Assembly: GCA_025331445.1 (NCBI GenBank)
Contig: JAIWNE010000070.1
Span: 105,516 to 169,515, forward strand
Direction of reading: 5' to 3'
Origin: Blakeslea trispora
Lineage: Eukaryota; Mucoromycota; Mucoromycetes; Mucorales; Choanephoraceae
Length of the DNA: 64,000 bases
The notes under the pieces: generated by a model
What the model was told of the DNA's origin: nothing
Seen by the model: the letters and a program-made list of their open reading frames with translations, nothing else
Databases searched by the model: none
Shown: piece by piece, positions 47,234 through 62,099 of the stretch
How positions within the stretch are numbered: position 1 is the first letter of the stretch
Layout of the letters: each line of letters opens with the position of its first letter
Position numbers and translations under genes: made by a program

Positions 47234-48427
47234 ATTGGATAAGCTGATAATTCAGCAATAATTATTATATAAAAAAAAAAAAGTGTAAACTATGTTTCAG
47301 TAAAAAGAAGATTAGTTTGAATTTTCCCAAAAAAAAAAAAGTCTTATTTTTACCTAAATGTAATAACTGTTTTTTCTCTTTCTTTTTTTTTTTTTAAAAA
47401 ATACAGAAAATAATTAAAAAATAAAAAGTGAGGAAAAGGGGAAAGAAATGCAAAAAGTTGCTTTCTGGTGAAACTGGAAAATTATTCAAAAAAAAAAAAG
47501 AAACCTACAATTGCCGATTTGTACGGGATGCGGATTTTTTATTTTTGTTTTTTTTTATTTTTTGCTTTTATAAAGTCTGGCCCAGAAAAAAAAAAAAAAA
47601 GATAAATTTTTATCATCTACTCCAAATTGGGAAGAAAAGGAAAAAAGCATGTTCTACAATGCAATAAGGTATCTTCTAATTTATTACCTTATGGTAAGGA
47701 GAAATGTACATGAATCGTATGGGAGTATTCACGCTAAGATCGTTAATTGAATAAAATAAGCCAACTCATTTGACTATCTTCTTGTGGGTCATTTTTTAGC
47801 ATTTTTCCAAATCGGGTTAAAGGATTACCATTCTAATAAAAATCGATATTTAGGGCCTTGACTTAAAATGAGTGAAAAAAAAAGTTTCTCATTCTGTGAA
47901 ACCTATTGTTTTGGTTTTTGCAAAAATAAAATTATTATCATGTAGATATTGATGACTTCAAAAATCTATGAAAATGGCGAAAAAAATAAAATAACAAGTT
48001 CTCCTATTTTATTCTAAAGACACTTGTCTAAAAGTTTCAAATTGATTCAAACTAAATACCTATACTAAAGTGTAAATACAAACAAAATAGAGACAGTTTC
48101 AAAAAAAAAAAATAGAAAAATTTGTTCTATGATGTTCTGAGAGGGTGCTACATACTCAGTTATTTAGTTTAAAATAATCTGACAAAAAAAATAGAGAAAA
48201 ACTTAACCTCCTGATATTTGCTTTTCTCACAATGTAACTCTTTTCTTTTTCTTCTCAGACTTGTCAGTCTATTGCGTGATTAAAATGAACAAGGAGAGAG
48301 AGAGGGCAAGTGATGATATCATCTAATTCAAGCAATTCTACATGACAACAAAAATCAATACTTATCGGATCCTAGAATAACAAACATTACTTTTTTAAGC
48401 AAATAAACCTCCTTCTTCTCTCCTCTC

Positions 48428-48502
<75 letters not shown>

Positions 48503-51500
48503 TGCTGACCGATACATTGGTAAGGATATCCTTAAAAAGTGTAGTTTGCTTCATTTAATTGTATTTTAAACACCCCCCATTTTACAAAATATCCACCAAT
48601 ACTTCTTATAAATCGATTCAACTTCTTTTTCTATGCTCACTTGTTTTTTCTTTCATTCTTTTGAATCTAGATGGATCCTTTTCTCTTTTTTAAAAAACAA
48701 AAGTTTTAGAACTATTTAAGCTATCATTCTTTAGCTCAGATTCAATTTCCTCTGTTTTTTTTCGCTTCTTTTTCTTTTCTAAAACTAGCTTTTTTAATTA
48801 GATAGGAAACATTAGTTGAAAGTTATAATTAGGCCATCCAACTTCTTGTTTAACATATCATTGTTTGGCTGTAAAAAAAAAAATGAACAGTCAATGACTC
48901 AAATGGAGTTTATTTTAAATTGAATTCCCTATCAAGAGTCTAGGTTGAATTATGTAAATGCGTAGTATAATTTCCAAGAATTAAAGGCTTGCTCTTCCTT
49001 TTTTTAAAGAAATACGCTACTGAACCTTTTATATGGGTTGCTTCTATGCTTCAATTTCAGTAATAGACAAAACACCCCCTCGTTACTACATTATACTGGT
49101 TTTGAAGCAATCTATTTTAAAACAGTGAAAGATCATTTTCTATCGAATATTTACAATTTATCTTTTTTATTTTTAGCCATGGAATTATGAACTGATTGAA
49201 AATAGCTTATTTAAAGATATTTTAGCCAAGAAAACAAAACAAAACAAAAAAAAAAAAGAGAGAGAGAGAGAGAGAGAGCAAAAAAAAAAAGAGCTATTTT
49301 TTTAGCATGTTTCTCTTTTCAGCATTTAGGAGAAAATCTAAAAAAGGAAAGGCCAAAAATAAATAAAATAAAGAATTGAGCAAGGTAAAAAAAAAAAAGA
49401 GAACCTTGAAATATTTTATTTGTGTTTAGATTATACACCTGATTTTGTGTTACTTTAATGATACCAGAAAAATAAAAAAAAAAGCTTATTTTTGTTTTAG
49501 TTTTTTATGAATTGTGTACATCATTCTGATGAAAAAGAAACAATGCTCCTTGAAACATCAAAATACAAGACAATAGTGTCATCTAAAAATTTGCATTTAT
49601 ACTAAAGAAATATCAACCAAACCTAGCTAATAAGCTGTTTATCATGTCTTACAAATGTGCAACAATTCTTAAGCATATGATCTATTAAGAGAGTGAGAAG
49701 ATTGAGTTACATTGGCTTAAGCCTTGCTTACCCATTTTCTCAACAAAAGTCAGATTTATTAGCATTCTTCTGTTTATTAAAGATGTTGTCATACTTTCAA
49801 CTTCTTCAATAGGCAAATTACTATAAAAACAAGCTCAATAAATAGCTCTAGTACGCCAATCAAAGTGATTTCTTTGCTTGCTGAGAAAGACAGACTGCAG
49901 GAATGAAGCTGATGTATCCTCGGCATAAACTGATTAAGAAATGTTTTGCATAATTGTGGATTTTATTATTTTAGGCATACTATCTTGGACATGTTCTAGT
50001 AGATGGTTGATTGGCCAGATTGTAAGTATCAAATCTACATTATTCTTAAATTGGTTTTGCATGACAATTTTTCAAAAAAAAAAAAAAAAAAAAAAAAGTA
50101 CTTTTTTTGGATGGGTTATTTTATCTTTTTTTTTTTCTGGAAAGCAGTAACAGCAGATGATTGTTAGTATTCACACCCATCTTTTTGATGAAGCAAACAG
50201 CTTCAATGGCTTTTTCGTTTATCTTGAGGGAAAATAAAAGAGTTGAAGCGTGGTCTGTTTGAAGGATGCTAGAATATTAGTCGGATGAAAAAGAAAGCGA
50301 TGACACGTTTATCGTGTTCTCCCTACAAATAAATAAACAAACTTGATTTGCTCAACTGGTCTTTGTATAAACAGATAAGGGTCGTCTTTATATTGCAAGC
50401 TTAAAAAGTCCTTTGCTCCTTTCATTTTAAAGCAAGCTATTCAAAGATATAAACTTTATTTTCAACCAGTAAATAGAGCAAAACCCTCGATATAGAATGA
50501 GATTGTGTTAGCAACCTATAAAAAGGGCCACAAAAGAAAAAAAAAAGCCTCCCAAGTAAGTCTTAGGGTACGGGTAGTATGTCTGCAAAAGCAAATGGCT
50601 AATCTGATAAAGTCATCTGGCTACCTCAAGTACTACACAGGTTTTGGCCCTGACCAACTTAAAATTAGGACAAGTTTTTTTCTTTCATTCACTAAAATGA
50701 CCGATGGAGGCGTAAAAAAAAAAATAGAAAGAAAGAGTGGCATGTATACTGCTAACCGTTTTCTGTGAACTTGCCCGCATGTCTTTCGAGATAAAAGTAA
50801 AACTAAACACACGTGTTGACTACTGCTTTATAACTCATTGGTCCTTTATTTCTTTATCCTGAGTTGGTAAGACAAAATAAACAGATTTGGCTGTGTCAAG
50901 CCTTTGAAAGTTTGTATTCGAAAAGTCTACCCATAAAGGTTGATTGCTGTTTAAGCGAAAGCTAGATTGTTATCATCAAAGTACTTTGACTATTTCCTGA
51001 ACAGTAATAAGCATTTACGGATTTAGAAATACTTGGCAGAGTTTTCTGAATACACCCTTCATACTCTCAAGAACTATGAAAAGAAGTTCAATGCTTCGTC
51101 AGCACTGGATGTCTGTGCATTATTTAGTTGACAATTTAAGACGATGATAATAGGGTTTATTTGAAGGCTTTTTTCAGGGCCTATATAGAAATAGGCATGT
51201 CCTATCTAAAATGCTCATTAGGTGATCTCATGAATAGATCAAGTAAAAAAAAAAAAAAAAAAAAAAGAAAGGTGGTTATCTCCCTTCCTAAATATGAAAA
51301 TAGACTTTTCTTTAAAAATAATATTCAGCAATTTCATTTGACTTTTTAGTTAGAGTCATGGAATTCGGAAGTAAGCCTGGAATTGTTGGAAGGAAGTACC
51401 TATGTTTCAAAATGAGTTGATTTCATTTTTGCCTCATGAATTCTTTCAAATGTCCAGTCTCTAGGAAAAAAAGTGACTCTGCAAACAAACTGTAGAGAGA

Positions 51501-52038
51501 GAAAAGCAAAATGAAGAAAATGAATACAAATACTTGATGGTTTCAGTAGGGAAGTTGGTGTCGAAAATGAGTCTCATTTAGAAAGGATAGCTTGTACGAC
51601 TTGTAGATGTGTTGCCTTTATTGCAATTTAACTCTGCATGTCTTTTATAAACAAATCCGACGTGTGATGTTTTCATCAAGAGCACTTTTTTTTTTTTTTT
51701 TTTTTTTTTTTGCAAGCATGAGCAAAAAGGGCTTGTCAATGTTAACAATGATAGTTACCTGATCCTGAATTTCTGTAACCAAAAGAAGGGAGTGAATTCA
51801 TGTAAAACCCTAAAAAATGTTTGTTTGTGTTTGAATTCACAGATTTTGAGCAACACACGTTTGTTCCTTTGCCCGAAAACAGTTAATTAAATAGGAATGG
51901 AAATTCTAAATTTCTTCCAAGGTGATCTGAGACTGATTATTATAGGCTGAAATTACGTTTAAATTAAAACCATGATGATCGGCTTCAATCAACTTTAACA
52001 AAAAAGGAAAAAAAAGGGTTCTTTTTTTATTGTTGGAA
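47234..52038. other. 4.8-kb gene-poor region upstream of the HSF gene
   Basis: AT-rich with many homopolymer tracts; no coding frame over about 90 codons and none with family resemblance. It contains the long (CT)n tract at 48427-48497, (GA)n at 49258-49278, and long poly-A/T runs (for example 51690-51711). It separates the HSF promoter from the 3' end of the zinc-finger gene. A long regulatory region, 5' leader or unrecognised non-coding transcript is possible. Confidence 0.55.
48427..48497 (+). repeat. (CT)n microsatellite, about 70 bp
   Basis: Essentially uninterrupted CT dinucleotide repeat, one of the longest in the window. Confidence 0.95.
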
Positions 52039-52664
52039 TTAATTCAGATGAACTCGTAAATGTCTTCTCATGTTGCTTTGAACGCTAAACTTACGTCTAC
52101 AACCAGAAAAACTACAATGAAAAGGTTTTTCACCTGTATGAGAATAGATATGAATCTTGAGTGAAGAAGGCCGCATGAATTTCTTTTGACAAAAGGAGCA
52201 TTTGTACTGCTTGAATTTCTTTGTTGGTGGTATAGGGTTTAAGAGAGATTTGATGCTCTTTGGCAATGTACTCCTTATTTTGACAATAGGCTCGCAAGAA
52301 GGTGGAGGCGGTAAGAGCGAACGAAACCTGGTCTTCAACGTACAATCGAGTTTTCTGGATAGTTTGGATTGAAGTAGAGTAGGTAGCACAGCCTCCATGG
52401 AAACAATACTGGGCTGGATAGGTCTTGGTAGATGAAAGTCAGTCTTTGATAATAACCTAGTAGGACTCTCTTGAGTGTCTAAAGAAAAAAAAGACAATGC
52501 ATGTTTGTACCCCCATCTCCTTTTTCTATCTCTTTATTCGGATGCACATAAAAAAGAAATTAGGAAATGTTACCCTTTCCACGCCTTGTTGTTTTGTCAA
52601 TAATAAAAGGCAGCTGTAAAGTATCTCTAATTGTTTCATTCATCTTCCTTAAAGGCGGCTTCAT
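52039..52664 (-). CDS. Small C2H2 zinc-finger protein
   Basis: Two exons, 52574..52664 and 52039..52478, give 176 residues. The C-terminal 60 residues carry two adjacent C2H2 fingers: CSFCQKKFMRPSSLKIHIYSH, the TGEKP linker, then CSFSGCRRKF..SNMRRHLRVH. The second finger has the CX4C spacing seen in many fungal regulators. The protein ends four residues after the last zinc ligand region. The N-terminal 110 residues are Ser/Pro/Lys-rich without a domain. DNA binding and a role in transcription are inferred from the fingers; targets unknown. It lies downstream of the ESA1 gene on the same strand with 280 bp between. Confidence 0.82.
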
Positions 52665-52944
52665 TAAAAAAAGAAAAAACAAAAAAAGGGAGAGAAATAA
52701 AGAAATAAAGAACACTATCGATCTAGACAAAAAAAAAAAAAAAAGCGTGTTTGTTAGTTCTATCGACAACCAAGAACCAATCGATAGGAATAAAATTCCG
52801 TTTAGACTTTAGAAAGATGCCACTTTGTTGTTTATGCTATAGTTTATTGTTTTCGTATCTTTGATCATAATACACATTTAGCGTTATATACATTGTGTGT
52901 GTAAGTAAAATGAAAAGCGGGTATTTGTTGTTGATCGCTTGATC

Positions 52945-54561
<1,617 letters not shown>

Positions 54562-54608
54562 CTATGCTTTTTAGACAATAAACAAGATGAATTCATGTAT
54601 TGAATTGA

Positions 54609-57600
54609 TTAAATATTATGGCTGTTTAGATAGATTGTATAACGACTTGGTCCAGTTAAGCTATCTATCTGAGGTGTACTAGAAACCCTTGATAAACCCT
54701 CCTTTGAGCCCTTGAGCCAGTTTGCCTTGTGACCAGCCTCATAGACTTCTTCAAGTACTTGACCAAAAGTGCCATTTTGCTTGTAATCCAAATACTTTTT
54801 ATATAAGACAAGTGCCTATAACATACAAATTAGCCTATTTTCTTGCCATCCAAAATCAACTTTACCGTCTTTGCATCTTCAATACTATCATGTGTTTCGG
54901 ATTGAATGTCTTGATTAAGCAGGTGCCATGCCAAAAATCGAAGTGAAATCTTTCGTTGTCTATTCCGAATATGATAAATATCTACAGTATCAATGATTTG
55001 TTCTGAAGGTACGAGTAAATCTATAGCAATGTGCATGATCAGTCCATCTTTTCTTTTGTATCGAACAAGCGTTTTGCAACTTACTGATAATTCTAAAGTC
55101 TTTGTTTAAACCGTGACCAATGAAGATACAGCCCAGATCAACCAACATGCGTAGCTTTTTATAGGCCACTTTGAGAGGCACAAGCGTATGCTTTGATTGA
55201 GCTTGATCTAGATCGCCTGGTCGAATACCACTGAATTCAGTCAGATAATCAACCACAGGCTCCTTTGTGGTAATATAGTCATCAATAAAAGGCACACCTT
55301 CCATCGGTCCTGCATCACCACGTAGCACACTCACGCGCGCCAAGGTCAATGTACTCGGTCGGATCAATGATTTAGTACCATCACTTCGAATCTCTGTCTC
55401 TTCTTGTTGTAATGCTACAAATTCAGCATCAATAGCAACCAGCGTGCCTGGTTTTGGCATCTCTTCTCTTGATAGTACTTGATGATGTGGGTCAGGATTG
55501 GGTTCTTTGGCTATAGAGAGATTCTCAAATAAAAGCGAGTAATCTACTTGGCTAGGCAAGGATTCCATATCAAGCAAGTCATCAAGATCAATACGTGTGT
55601 ACTGAAGCACTGCTGGCGTCTTCCAAGTACCCTTAAAGGAAAACACTTCCTCAGGACGAATCTTTCTAACCAAAAAGTCATTGAACAAATACCAAGCAGA
55701 TGATTTGGATCCATTTGGAGCCTCTGTATCTGTCTCAGAGACTATAGCGAAGGGATGAGTTAGTTTTTGAAGAAGCAAGAAGAATGAATTCCTTACCTTT
55801 AATTTGAGATACAAGATGTGTTGCTTCTTCTTCTGCTTGAACCTGTAGAATAGTAGAAGATAGTTCATAAATGGCACATGTCTCTATGGGTCCTTTGAAT
55901 TCAGGTGGTATCTCCTTGCCTACAGGCAATGCTTTGATCACCAGCTCGGAACCATTTAGATAGATACCGAACCTTTCTGGTAACCAAGAGGACAATGTGT
56001 TGGTAGATGATTCGCCTTCTTCTTGATCCACAGGTGAATCTTGATTGACAGTTGTGGTATTTTTGGTATTATTCGGCCCGTTCTGTCGCCAAACAAGAGC
56101 TTCTTCACTATTTGAGGCATTGGAGTTGATCAACATGACGCCAGGTAAGCCACAAATCATCTTTTTTGTCGTTGTGGGTTGGTATTGATGACAATGACTA
56201 CACCATGCCTTTGTCTGATTTTCACGATACATGCTAGCTTTAAGGATGCTGGTGAATGATCGCTTTCTTGATTTTCGGTCACTCTTCTTGGGATAGAGCA
56301 TATCCACCACAAAGGGATAACTGATCCGAGACACTTCTTCCTGACAACTGCCACATTTACTTTGACTCAGTGTCTGCAGGCCAAAGAGTTGTTGCATGGT
56401 GGATGGTACCTCTAGTGTCTCCTTCTCCTCTTCTTGTTGACTCTTGGATGATGGTATCTGCTTGGTCCAAGTTTTGCAGATAAGAGGATTGGAGGATGTA
56501 TTGGCCTCTTGATGGATCTGCTCCATAATAAATCGAGTGAAGTTCTGCATTAACGTAGAGTAAGATAGGTTGCGATCGGGTGTGTCTGGTTCAAACAGGC
56601 CAAGAGCAGATGCTTGTGGGATTGTACTGAAGGCACGGAGAAAGTTGGTTGCCTGACAGTTCTGGCCCTTTGAGTCTTCCAGCATACGAAACAAAAAGCC
56701 CAATTCGCACAATAGGCAGTTATCCTTTGAACAGGCTATCTTGATATGTGATTTAGCAATCTTGCGCAAAGGACTGATAAAGTACAAGACTTGTAACAAT
56801 GAGTTACAGTACGAGTTGCGAATGTGTGTCTCAAGACCACCATATTGTGTAGCATTGAAATAACCAAAATCAAAATCATCTACACCAAATCGACTGTATT
56901 GAATTTCCACACGCTGATAGTAACGAGGCATGTTGATGACAGTAGGATCCATGGTATGGATATCACCCACAGAAGAAGAGCGTCTGCCTGAATGGCGTAC
57001 CAGACCATCATCACCTACTAGAACCTTACTCGCCTGCAACAGTTCTCTCTCCTGTTCTGAGCGGAACTTGGGGCCGTTCTTTTTAGCCAAGACTTTCTTT
57101 TTTCGAGGTCGCTGATTACGGTGAATGTTGCCTGGATTAGGTGCATAGCCCACAAAATCAATGGTCTTCATGTTCCTGAGAATGTCCTCATCAATGGGTG
57201 CAGGTAATGCACCCACCTCATAGACCTTGTTCGCTGGCCAGGCAGAGAGTAATGGGTCTGTGTAATAAGGCATACCTACTGTCGACAGAGGACTATCTTC
57301 TTTCATGGTGGTTGTGATAGGCTGAACAATATCGGGTGTGGTTAAGGGTAAAGAATAAGGATTGATGTCAAACTCTTCTCGATCTGCATACTGATAGACA
57401 AAACTAGCTCCATCAGCAAAAACGACAGATTGTGCTGAACTTGAGATATCCATGGCTGTGATATAGCTAGAGGTCTGAACTTGATGAAATTGAGCTGGTG
57501 CTGCATAGGATCCCATAATCAAACTAGAGACATCGCAGAGTTGAAATTGACCTGTCTGAGAAGCCACAAGGCATGTTGTGCTTAAGGTAGGGTGCATTTT

Positions 57601-58486
57601 TAAGAACATGGGGCCACTTGGAAATGGTATAGGTGCTAATGTACGTACTGCCATTCGAATATCATACACTTTCACTAAGGGATCCATAATCAATGAACCC
57701 TGTCTTATGTTCATAAAAAAGAGATTATTGCTCTGAACTTTTTTACTTAAAAAAGCTTCCATAGATACCTTTGAGAAAACCCACAGGTGAGCAAAAGATT
57801 ACCAGAGACATCTAAATCAGAGAGAGTAGCTGTATGTGCCTGTACTCGTTGTTCTATCTTCATTGTTCGAGGATCTCTCAGGGTGACTTCACCTAGTAAG
57901 GATCCAGCACAGATAGAACGGGGTAAACTCTTCAAGACTACAATGTTGGATGCACCCGATATCTTTCGAGTAACAGTGCCCCGTGCCAGACTGACAACAA
58001 GCATATCATCTTGTTGACCTGCCACTAATAATTCACCGTTGGTCAATGTAGTTGAAGTCATACAATGAAGGTCATTTGTGTCTTCATTACTAAGAGAAGG
58101 TGGGTTATTGACTTGGAAAAGACTCAAATTGCTAATCAGACTTGCCTTATACTCCATTTCACAAGACCTCTTCTATCACGCATCTGAAGACTCTTTGGAC
58201 TTAAGCTAATGACCCCTCTGTCTAACACACGAATCTGACGCACTTGCTCATCCTTATGTGCTTTCCATGAAGTATATCGTTGAAGTCCTTTGCCATAATA
58301 AGAACACACACGGCCCTAATAGAGTTTGATAAGATATACTGGGAGAGAGAGAGAGGAACAACATACTGCATCGTTGCCTGTCCATAATAGCTCATGATAA
58401 GGATCCCAACAGACAGCAGAAACAGGAGTGACTTTGTTAAGATTAGAGTCACATATATGCTGCACTTCACTCCAAGCACTATCCAT
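54609..58486 (-). CDS. PAN2: Poly(A)-specific ribonuclease subunit Pan2
   Basis: Catalytic subunit of the Pan2-Pan3 deadenylase that trims mRNA tails in the cytoplasm. Seven exons, 58367..58486, 58153..58315, 57769..58111, 55797..57703, 55741..55085, 55020..54866 and 54815..54609, give 1183 residues. Order: N-terminal WD40-like repeats (about 1-330), a Pan3-binding linker, a catalytically dead ubiquitin-hydrolase-like domain ([11 protein letters not shown] where the Cys/His pair is not conserved), and a DEDD exonuclease from about residue 945. Exonuclease residues are present: Asp and Glu in VAIDAEFV, Asp in [11 protein letters not shown], and His/Asp in [10 protein letters not shown] 41-nt intron (58112..58152) was needed to keep phase. 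The upstream promoter region is AT-rich. Confidence 0.95.
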
Positions 58487-60214
58487 TAATCTCTCTTTTT
58501 TAAATAATAGTAGAAAAATATATATAAAAAAAAAAAATTGTGCCAATGATGAGACCATTTAAAAAAATGCATAAACCCAAATATATAAATTACTCAGTCC
58601 CAGAAGATGGCACAATTGAGAGTGAAATCACCCTAAAAAAAAAACTGTACTATGGGCGTGCAGTCTCGATAAAATACAGTATGATCCTCAAATGTTCTGT
58701 TTTTGAGTTGTAGTTTTTGAGGTTTTTTTTTTTTGGCTTGCTTTTGTTTTCCTTGATGTAATTTCCTATACCTAGAAAGAAAATCGATATAACAAGTTCA
58801 GTGCAGACTCAAGTTAGTTTGTCATGAATTGGTGTTGTTTGTTTATGTTTCGAATGAAGGCAATAAAAAAGAGCCTATAGAAATCTGATAACTTGAAGGA
58901 TAATAGCTGATGACCATCAATAAGCATTCAATAACTTTGTTTGCTTGAATAAATTAATTTTTTGAATAGCAAATGACATATTTGTCTTATTGTGAGGATT
59001 AGCTGTGTTTGATTTACAGGGTTGAGATACCATTGTTGTATACTAGTGTTCTCTTTATATTGACATCCTGCACTATAAGCAACGGTTTATAAAAATGCTG
59101 TATATCCTTATTAGAGAGACTGTTATGTGGTATTTATTTCTGGTTATTATTGTTATTAATATGAACCTTCCAATATGCTTGTATTTCTGATTTTAAAGTG
59201 TATTTTGTTTGGCCCCAAAAATATCAGAATTCTGTCTCATTGTCTTCATTTGGCTGTCAAGCATGCTCTAAACAAGTTGTATATGGCATTGAAGCCAAAG
59301 ACTTTCTTAAGACTCAATCCTCACACAAAGAACAGAATTTGATTGTCTCAATCATTGATTTCCTTTTTTCTTATTTTGATTTCACATATTGCTCAGAAAA
59401 AGAGCAAAAGAAAACATACATGCAAACCCAAGCTAATGAAGTTACAGAATATAACTTACATAGTAACAATCACTGGTACTTTACATTTAACGGTCTCTAC
59501 TGTCTACCATTAAAGGAACGGGTGGCTTCATCTCAGTTTCCAGTACTAGGAAGCTATGCTTGATAGCTTCTGTGGAATTATATATATATATAACCTTTTC
59601 AACCCAGATGAGTACAAATGAAACTGCTTGTTATTATTTTGTTTAGATGACAGCAATACTTGCTCATTTTTCACTCTTCTTCTTTTCTCGAATGCCATCT
59701 TTTAAGCTTATCTGACTTGTTGGACAAGTATCACTGTAAATTAAAGAGGAGTTTGGCTGTCACAATTAAAAATACAGGAGAGTGAATGTCAGCATGAAAT
59801 AGCATGGCATCTCTTAGTTTGTTTACTTCTCAACGCCCTCTAATTTACTGATCCTATTGGTTATCACATGTTTTTTTCTTTTTACTGATAGATAAGTGAA
59901 TAGAGAGATGCCAGGCTCTGATTGGATGACTGGTTTTTTTTAGCGTGTATTTGAAGTAAACAGAACGTAATGATCATTTTCTCCCTCTTTTTTTTCTCTC
60001 TCTCTTTATCAAAGTCATCTCAACTACATCTTGAAACTTTGTCACCCAGACAACCTCAAAGGCAAGTAACAAAATACTCTTCTTTAATAATGCTCTTATC
60101 TAACTTGCTTTGTCGTGTATAGCCTAAAAATCTGCAATCTACGCAAGTCTATTATTGCACCAAGAGCAAAAAAAACGTTATCTACAAAAAAGAAGAAAGT
60201 GCGCGTGCCTTTCC
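58487..60214. other. Intergenic region upstream of PAN2
   Basis: About 1.7 kb including the PAN2 promoter. A 121-codon frame at 59198-59563 has no recognisable family and starts with a non-ATG codon. CT/T tract at 59984-60008. Nothing else recognised. Confidence 0.5.
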
Positions 60215-60216
60215 AT

Positions 60217-60407
60217 CTACAAAACTACAAAACTACAAAGCTACAAAACTACAAAACTACAAAGCTACAAAACTACAAAACTACAAAACTACAAAACTAC
60301 AAAGCTACAAAACTACAAAACTACAAAACTACAAAACTACAAAACTACAAAACTACAAAACTACAAAACTACAAAACTACAAAACTACAAAACTACAAAA
60401 CTACAAA
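60217..60407 (+). repeat. 8-bp tandem repeat with 24-bp period (minisatellite)
   Basis: About 24 copies of CTACAAAA. Every third unit in the first half reads CTACAAAG, giving a 24-bp higher-order unit that keeps frames open and translates as a repeated YKTTKLQN-like octapeptide. Probably not translated. Confidence 0.95.
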
Positions 60408-60940
60408 TGCTTTTTACGCGTTCTCTCTGCTCTCTCTCTTCTTCTCTTGGTGCTTCTGCCTCTACTTCAAGCTTGATGGGGGGTAAGGACAAAGACTGAT
60501 GCTGCCTTTCCTGATCCTATATAAAGTGGCTTACGACCGGAATCTAGTCCATTTTCGCGAACGACCTCTCGTTTTCTAGTATTGGGACTGAAGTCGGAAT
60601 GACTGAGGGCAATTACGCCGCCTGATCTGTTAACACTATGAGCGTGTCCTGTAGGGATCTGGGCAGAGGAAGCGGGTACAGACATACTTGTACTATTCCT
60701 CGTTAGTTGACTGGTATGGGGTTTGCTAAGGATTTGGGATAGTGCGAACAGAACTGAGTCTTCTTTGGCTTATTCTAAAAAGTAAGTCAAGGAAGGCTTA
60801 CCCTCTGCGTTCTTACTTTTCTTGTCTTGCTTTGTTGTCGGAGGTGACTCTATTACTAAACAACTAAAGACCTGCCTTTACTGATGCCTTGCTGGGTCCC
60901 TGCTTCTGTCTCTATTTCTGCTTCCATCTCTGCTTCCAAC

Positions 60941-61012
60941 TGTGCCTATCCAAATGTGCCTATCCAAATGTGCCTATCCAAATGTGCCTATCCAAATGTG
61001 CCTATCCAACTG
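60941..61012 (+). repeat. 14-bp tandem repeat
   Basis: Five consecutive copies of a TGTGCCTATCCAAA-like unit in a region of CT-rich degenerate repeats (TCTGCTTCCATCTCTGCTTC). No coding function visible. Confidence 0.85.
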
Positions 61013-61213
61013 TATCTTAACAGTATTTACCGCATCTGAACCACAATATACCTTCTCAGATTGCCTTAAGAAGAGTTTTTTATCGTGTTTAACACTTTTT
61101 CTCTTCACCTAAATAAAAAGTCTATTTTCTATCTTGTTTCACAATAATAATTGCAGACATCACTAGTCTCTATAACTGTCTTTACTTTTGCTTGACTCTC
61201 TCTCTCTTTGTGT

Positions 61214-61503
61214 CTAGTTTATCATTTTGATCAAAGTAAGGATTATAAGCCTTTTCCTCATGAGCTTCTCATCTCCATTTCCTAATAAAAAGGTATCAAA
61301 AGACACAAATCTTTCGGTGAAGTGATAGGCAGTTTGTACAGGACAGAGTTCTTTAACTTCAATAGAGCCTAATTGAATAGTCTTGACTTGAACTTCTTTT
61401 GTTTCACAGAAATGAAGAGTCAAGGATGTAGGCTTGCCCTGAGACAAGTCAAAGGAGACATTCCTAAACTGAAGGCGGCCTACGTCTGATTGGGGACGGG
61501 CCA
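61214..61503 (-). pseudogene. Tyrosine-recombinase-like domain fragment
   Basis: Minus-strand frame whose MARPQSDVGRLQFRNVSFD segment matches the first-arginine box of tyrosine recombinases (L-R-P-x-S-D-L-x-x-L), followed by a beta-rich stretch (LTLHFCETKEVQVKTIQLGS) and a KELCPVQTAYHFTE box like the CPV helix of DIRS/Crypton-type enzymes. No downstream His-x-x-Arg or tyrosine motif is found, so it is a fragment. It is unlike the DIRS recombinase at 26.8-28 kb and probably derives from another family. Confidence 0.5.
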
Positions 61504-61819
61504 TGGTTAAGAGACAAAAAAAAAAGAGCACAGTTTTCTGTTGCAAGTCATACAAGGAAAGTGTCTTAGGAAGGGACATAATGATTTAGGATGTAGGGTA
61601 CAATAATATCTGTATCCCATGCTTGTAGTTGGGAGGTATTAGGAATCTCGACTTCCCTGAGTTTCTTTATCCCTTGATGGAGACTTGTAAATTATCTTGA
61701 CAAATTGTTTTGAGTTGATGCCTATGAACTAACAGATACTCTTGTTTTCTTAGACAGTAAGGAAAAGTACAGCAAGTCGAGGCATCCAATTTGAGATTGT
61801 CGAGTACAAAAGGCTGGCT

Positions 61820-62099
61820 TTGAAAATGTTCATGTCAAGAAATTGGAGATCCCATTAAATCATAATGGAAAGATGGGCGAATTATTTTGGTATGCAATGA
61901 TGTTTTAAATCACACATACTCGTTCCTAATGTTATTTATTAGGGATGATTATCGACATGCCTTTATGAATTTGAAAGGCAAAATGACTCAAGCGAATCCA
62001 GAGTTTGAAGCAGAAGGTGCCTTTGAAGCCCAAAGAAGCAAGGCTAACTCGGAATGGTATTTTGTCTATTCTCAAAAGCCTCTCTCAGACACTCCTTGA
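61820..62099 (+). pseudogene. 3' fragment of a class I methyltransferase-like gene
   Basis: Segment 61820..61889 reads AGFENVHVKKLEIPLNHNGK, which resembles the C-terminal strand region of SAM-dependent methyltransferases. It joins through a GT-AG intron at 61890 to 61941..62099 (DDYRHAFMNLKGKMTQANPE, ending at TGA). Upstream, FEIVEY lies in another frame, so a frameshift cuts the gene off and no N-terminal Rossmann GxGxG is seen. Family assignment is tentative. Confidence 0.35.

Noticed and set aside
59198..59563. 121-codon plus-strand frame
   Set aside because: Starts with a non-ATG codon and has no recognisable domain or splice-linked neighbour; compatible with chance.
60115..60499. Two overlapping plus-strand frames of 114-123 codons with YKTTKLQN repeats
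   Set aside because: Both are produced by the same 8-bp tandem repeat; no start context, introns or family support translation.
60467..60685. 72-codon minus-strand frame beginning MSVPASSAQIPTG
   Set aside because: Composition looks mildly protein-like, but no family is recognised and upstream joins would need a 27-nt intron.
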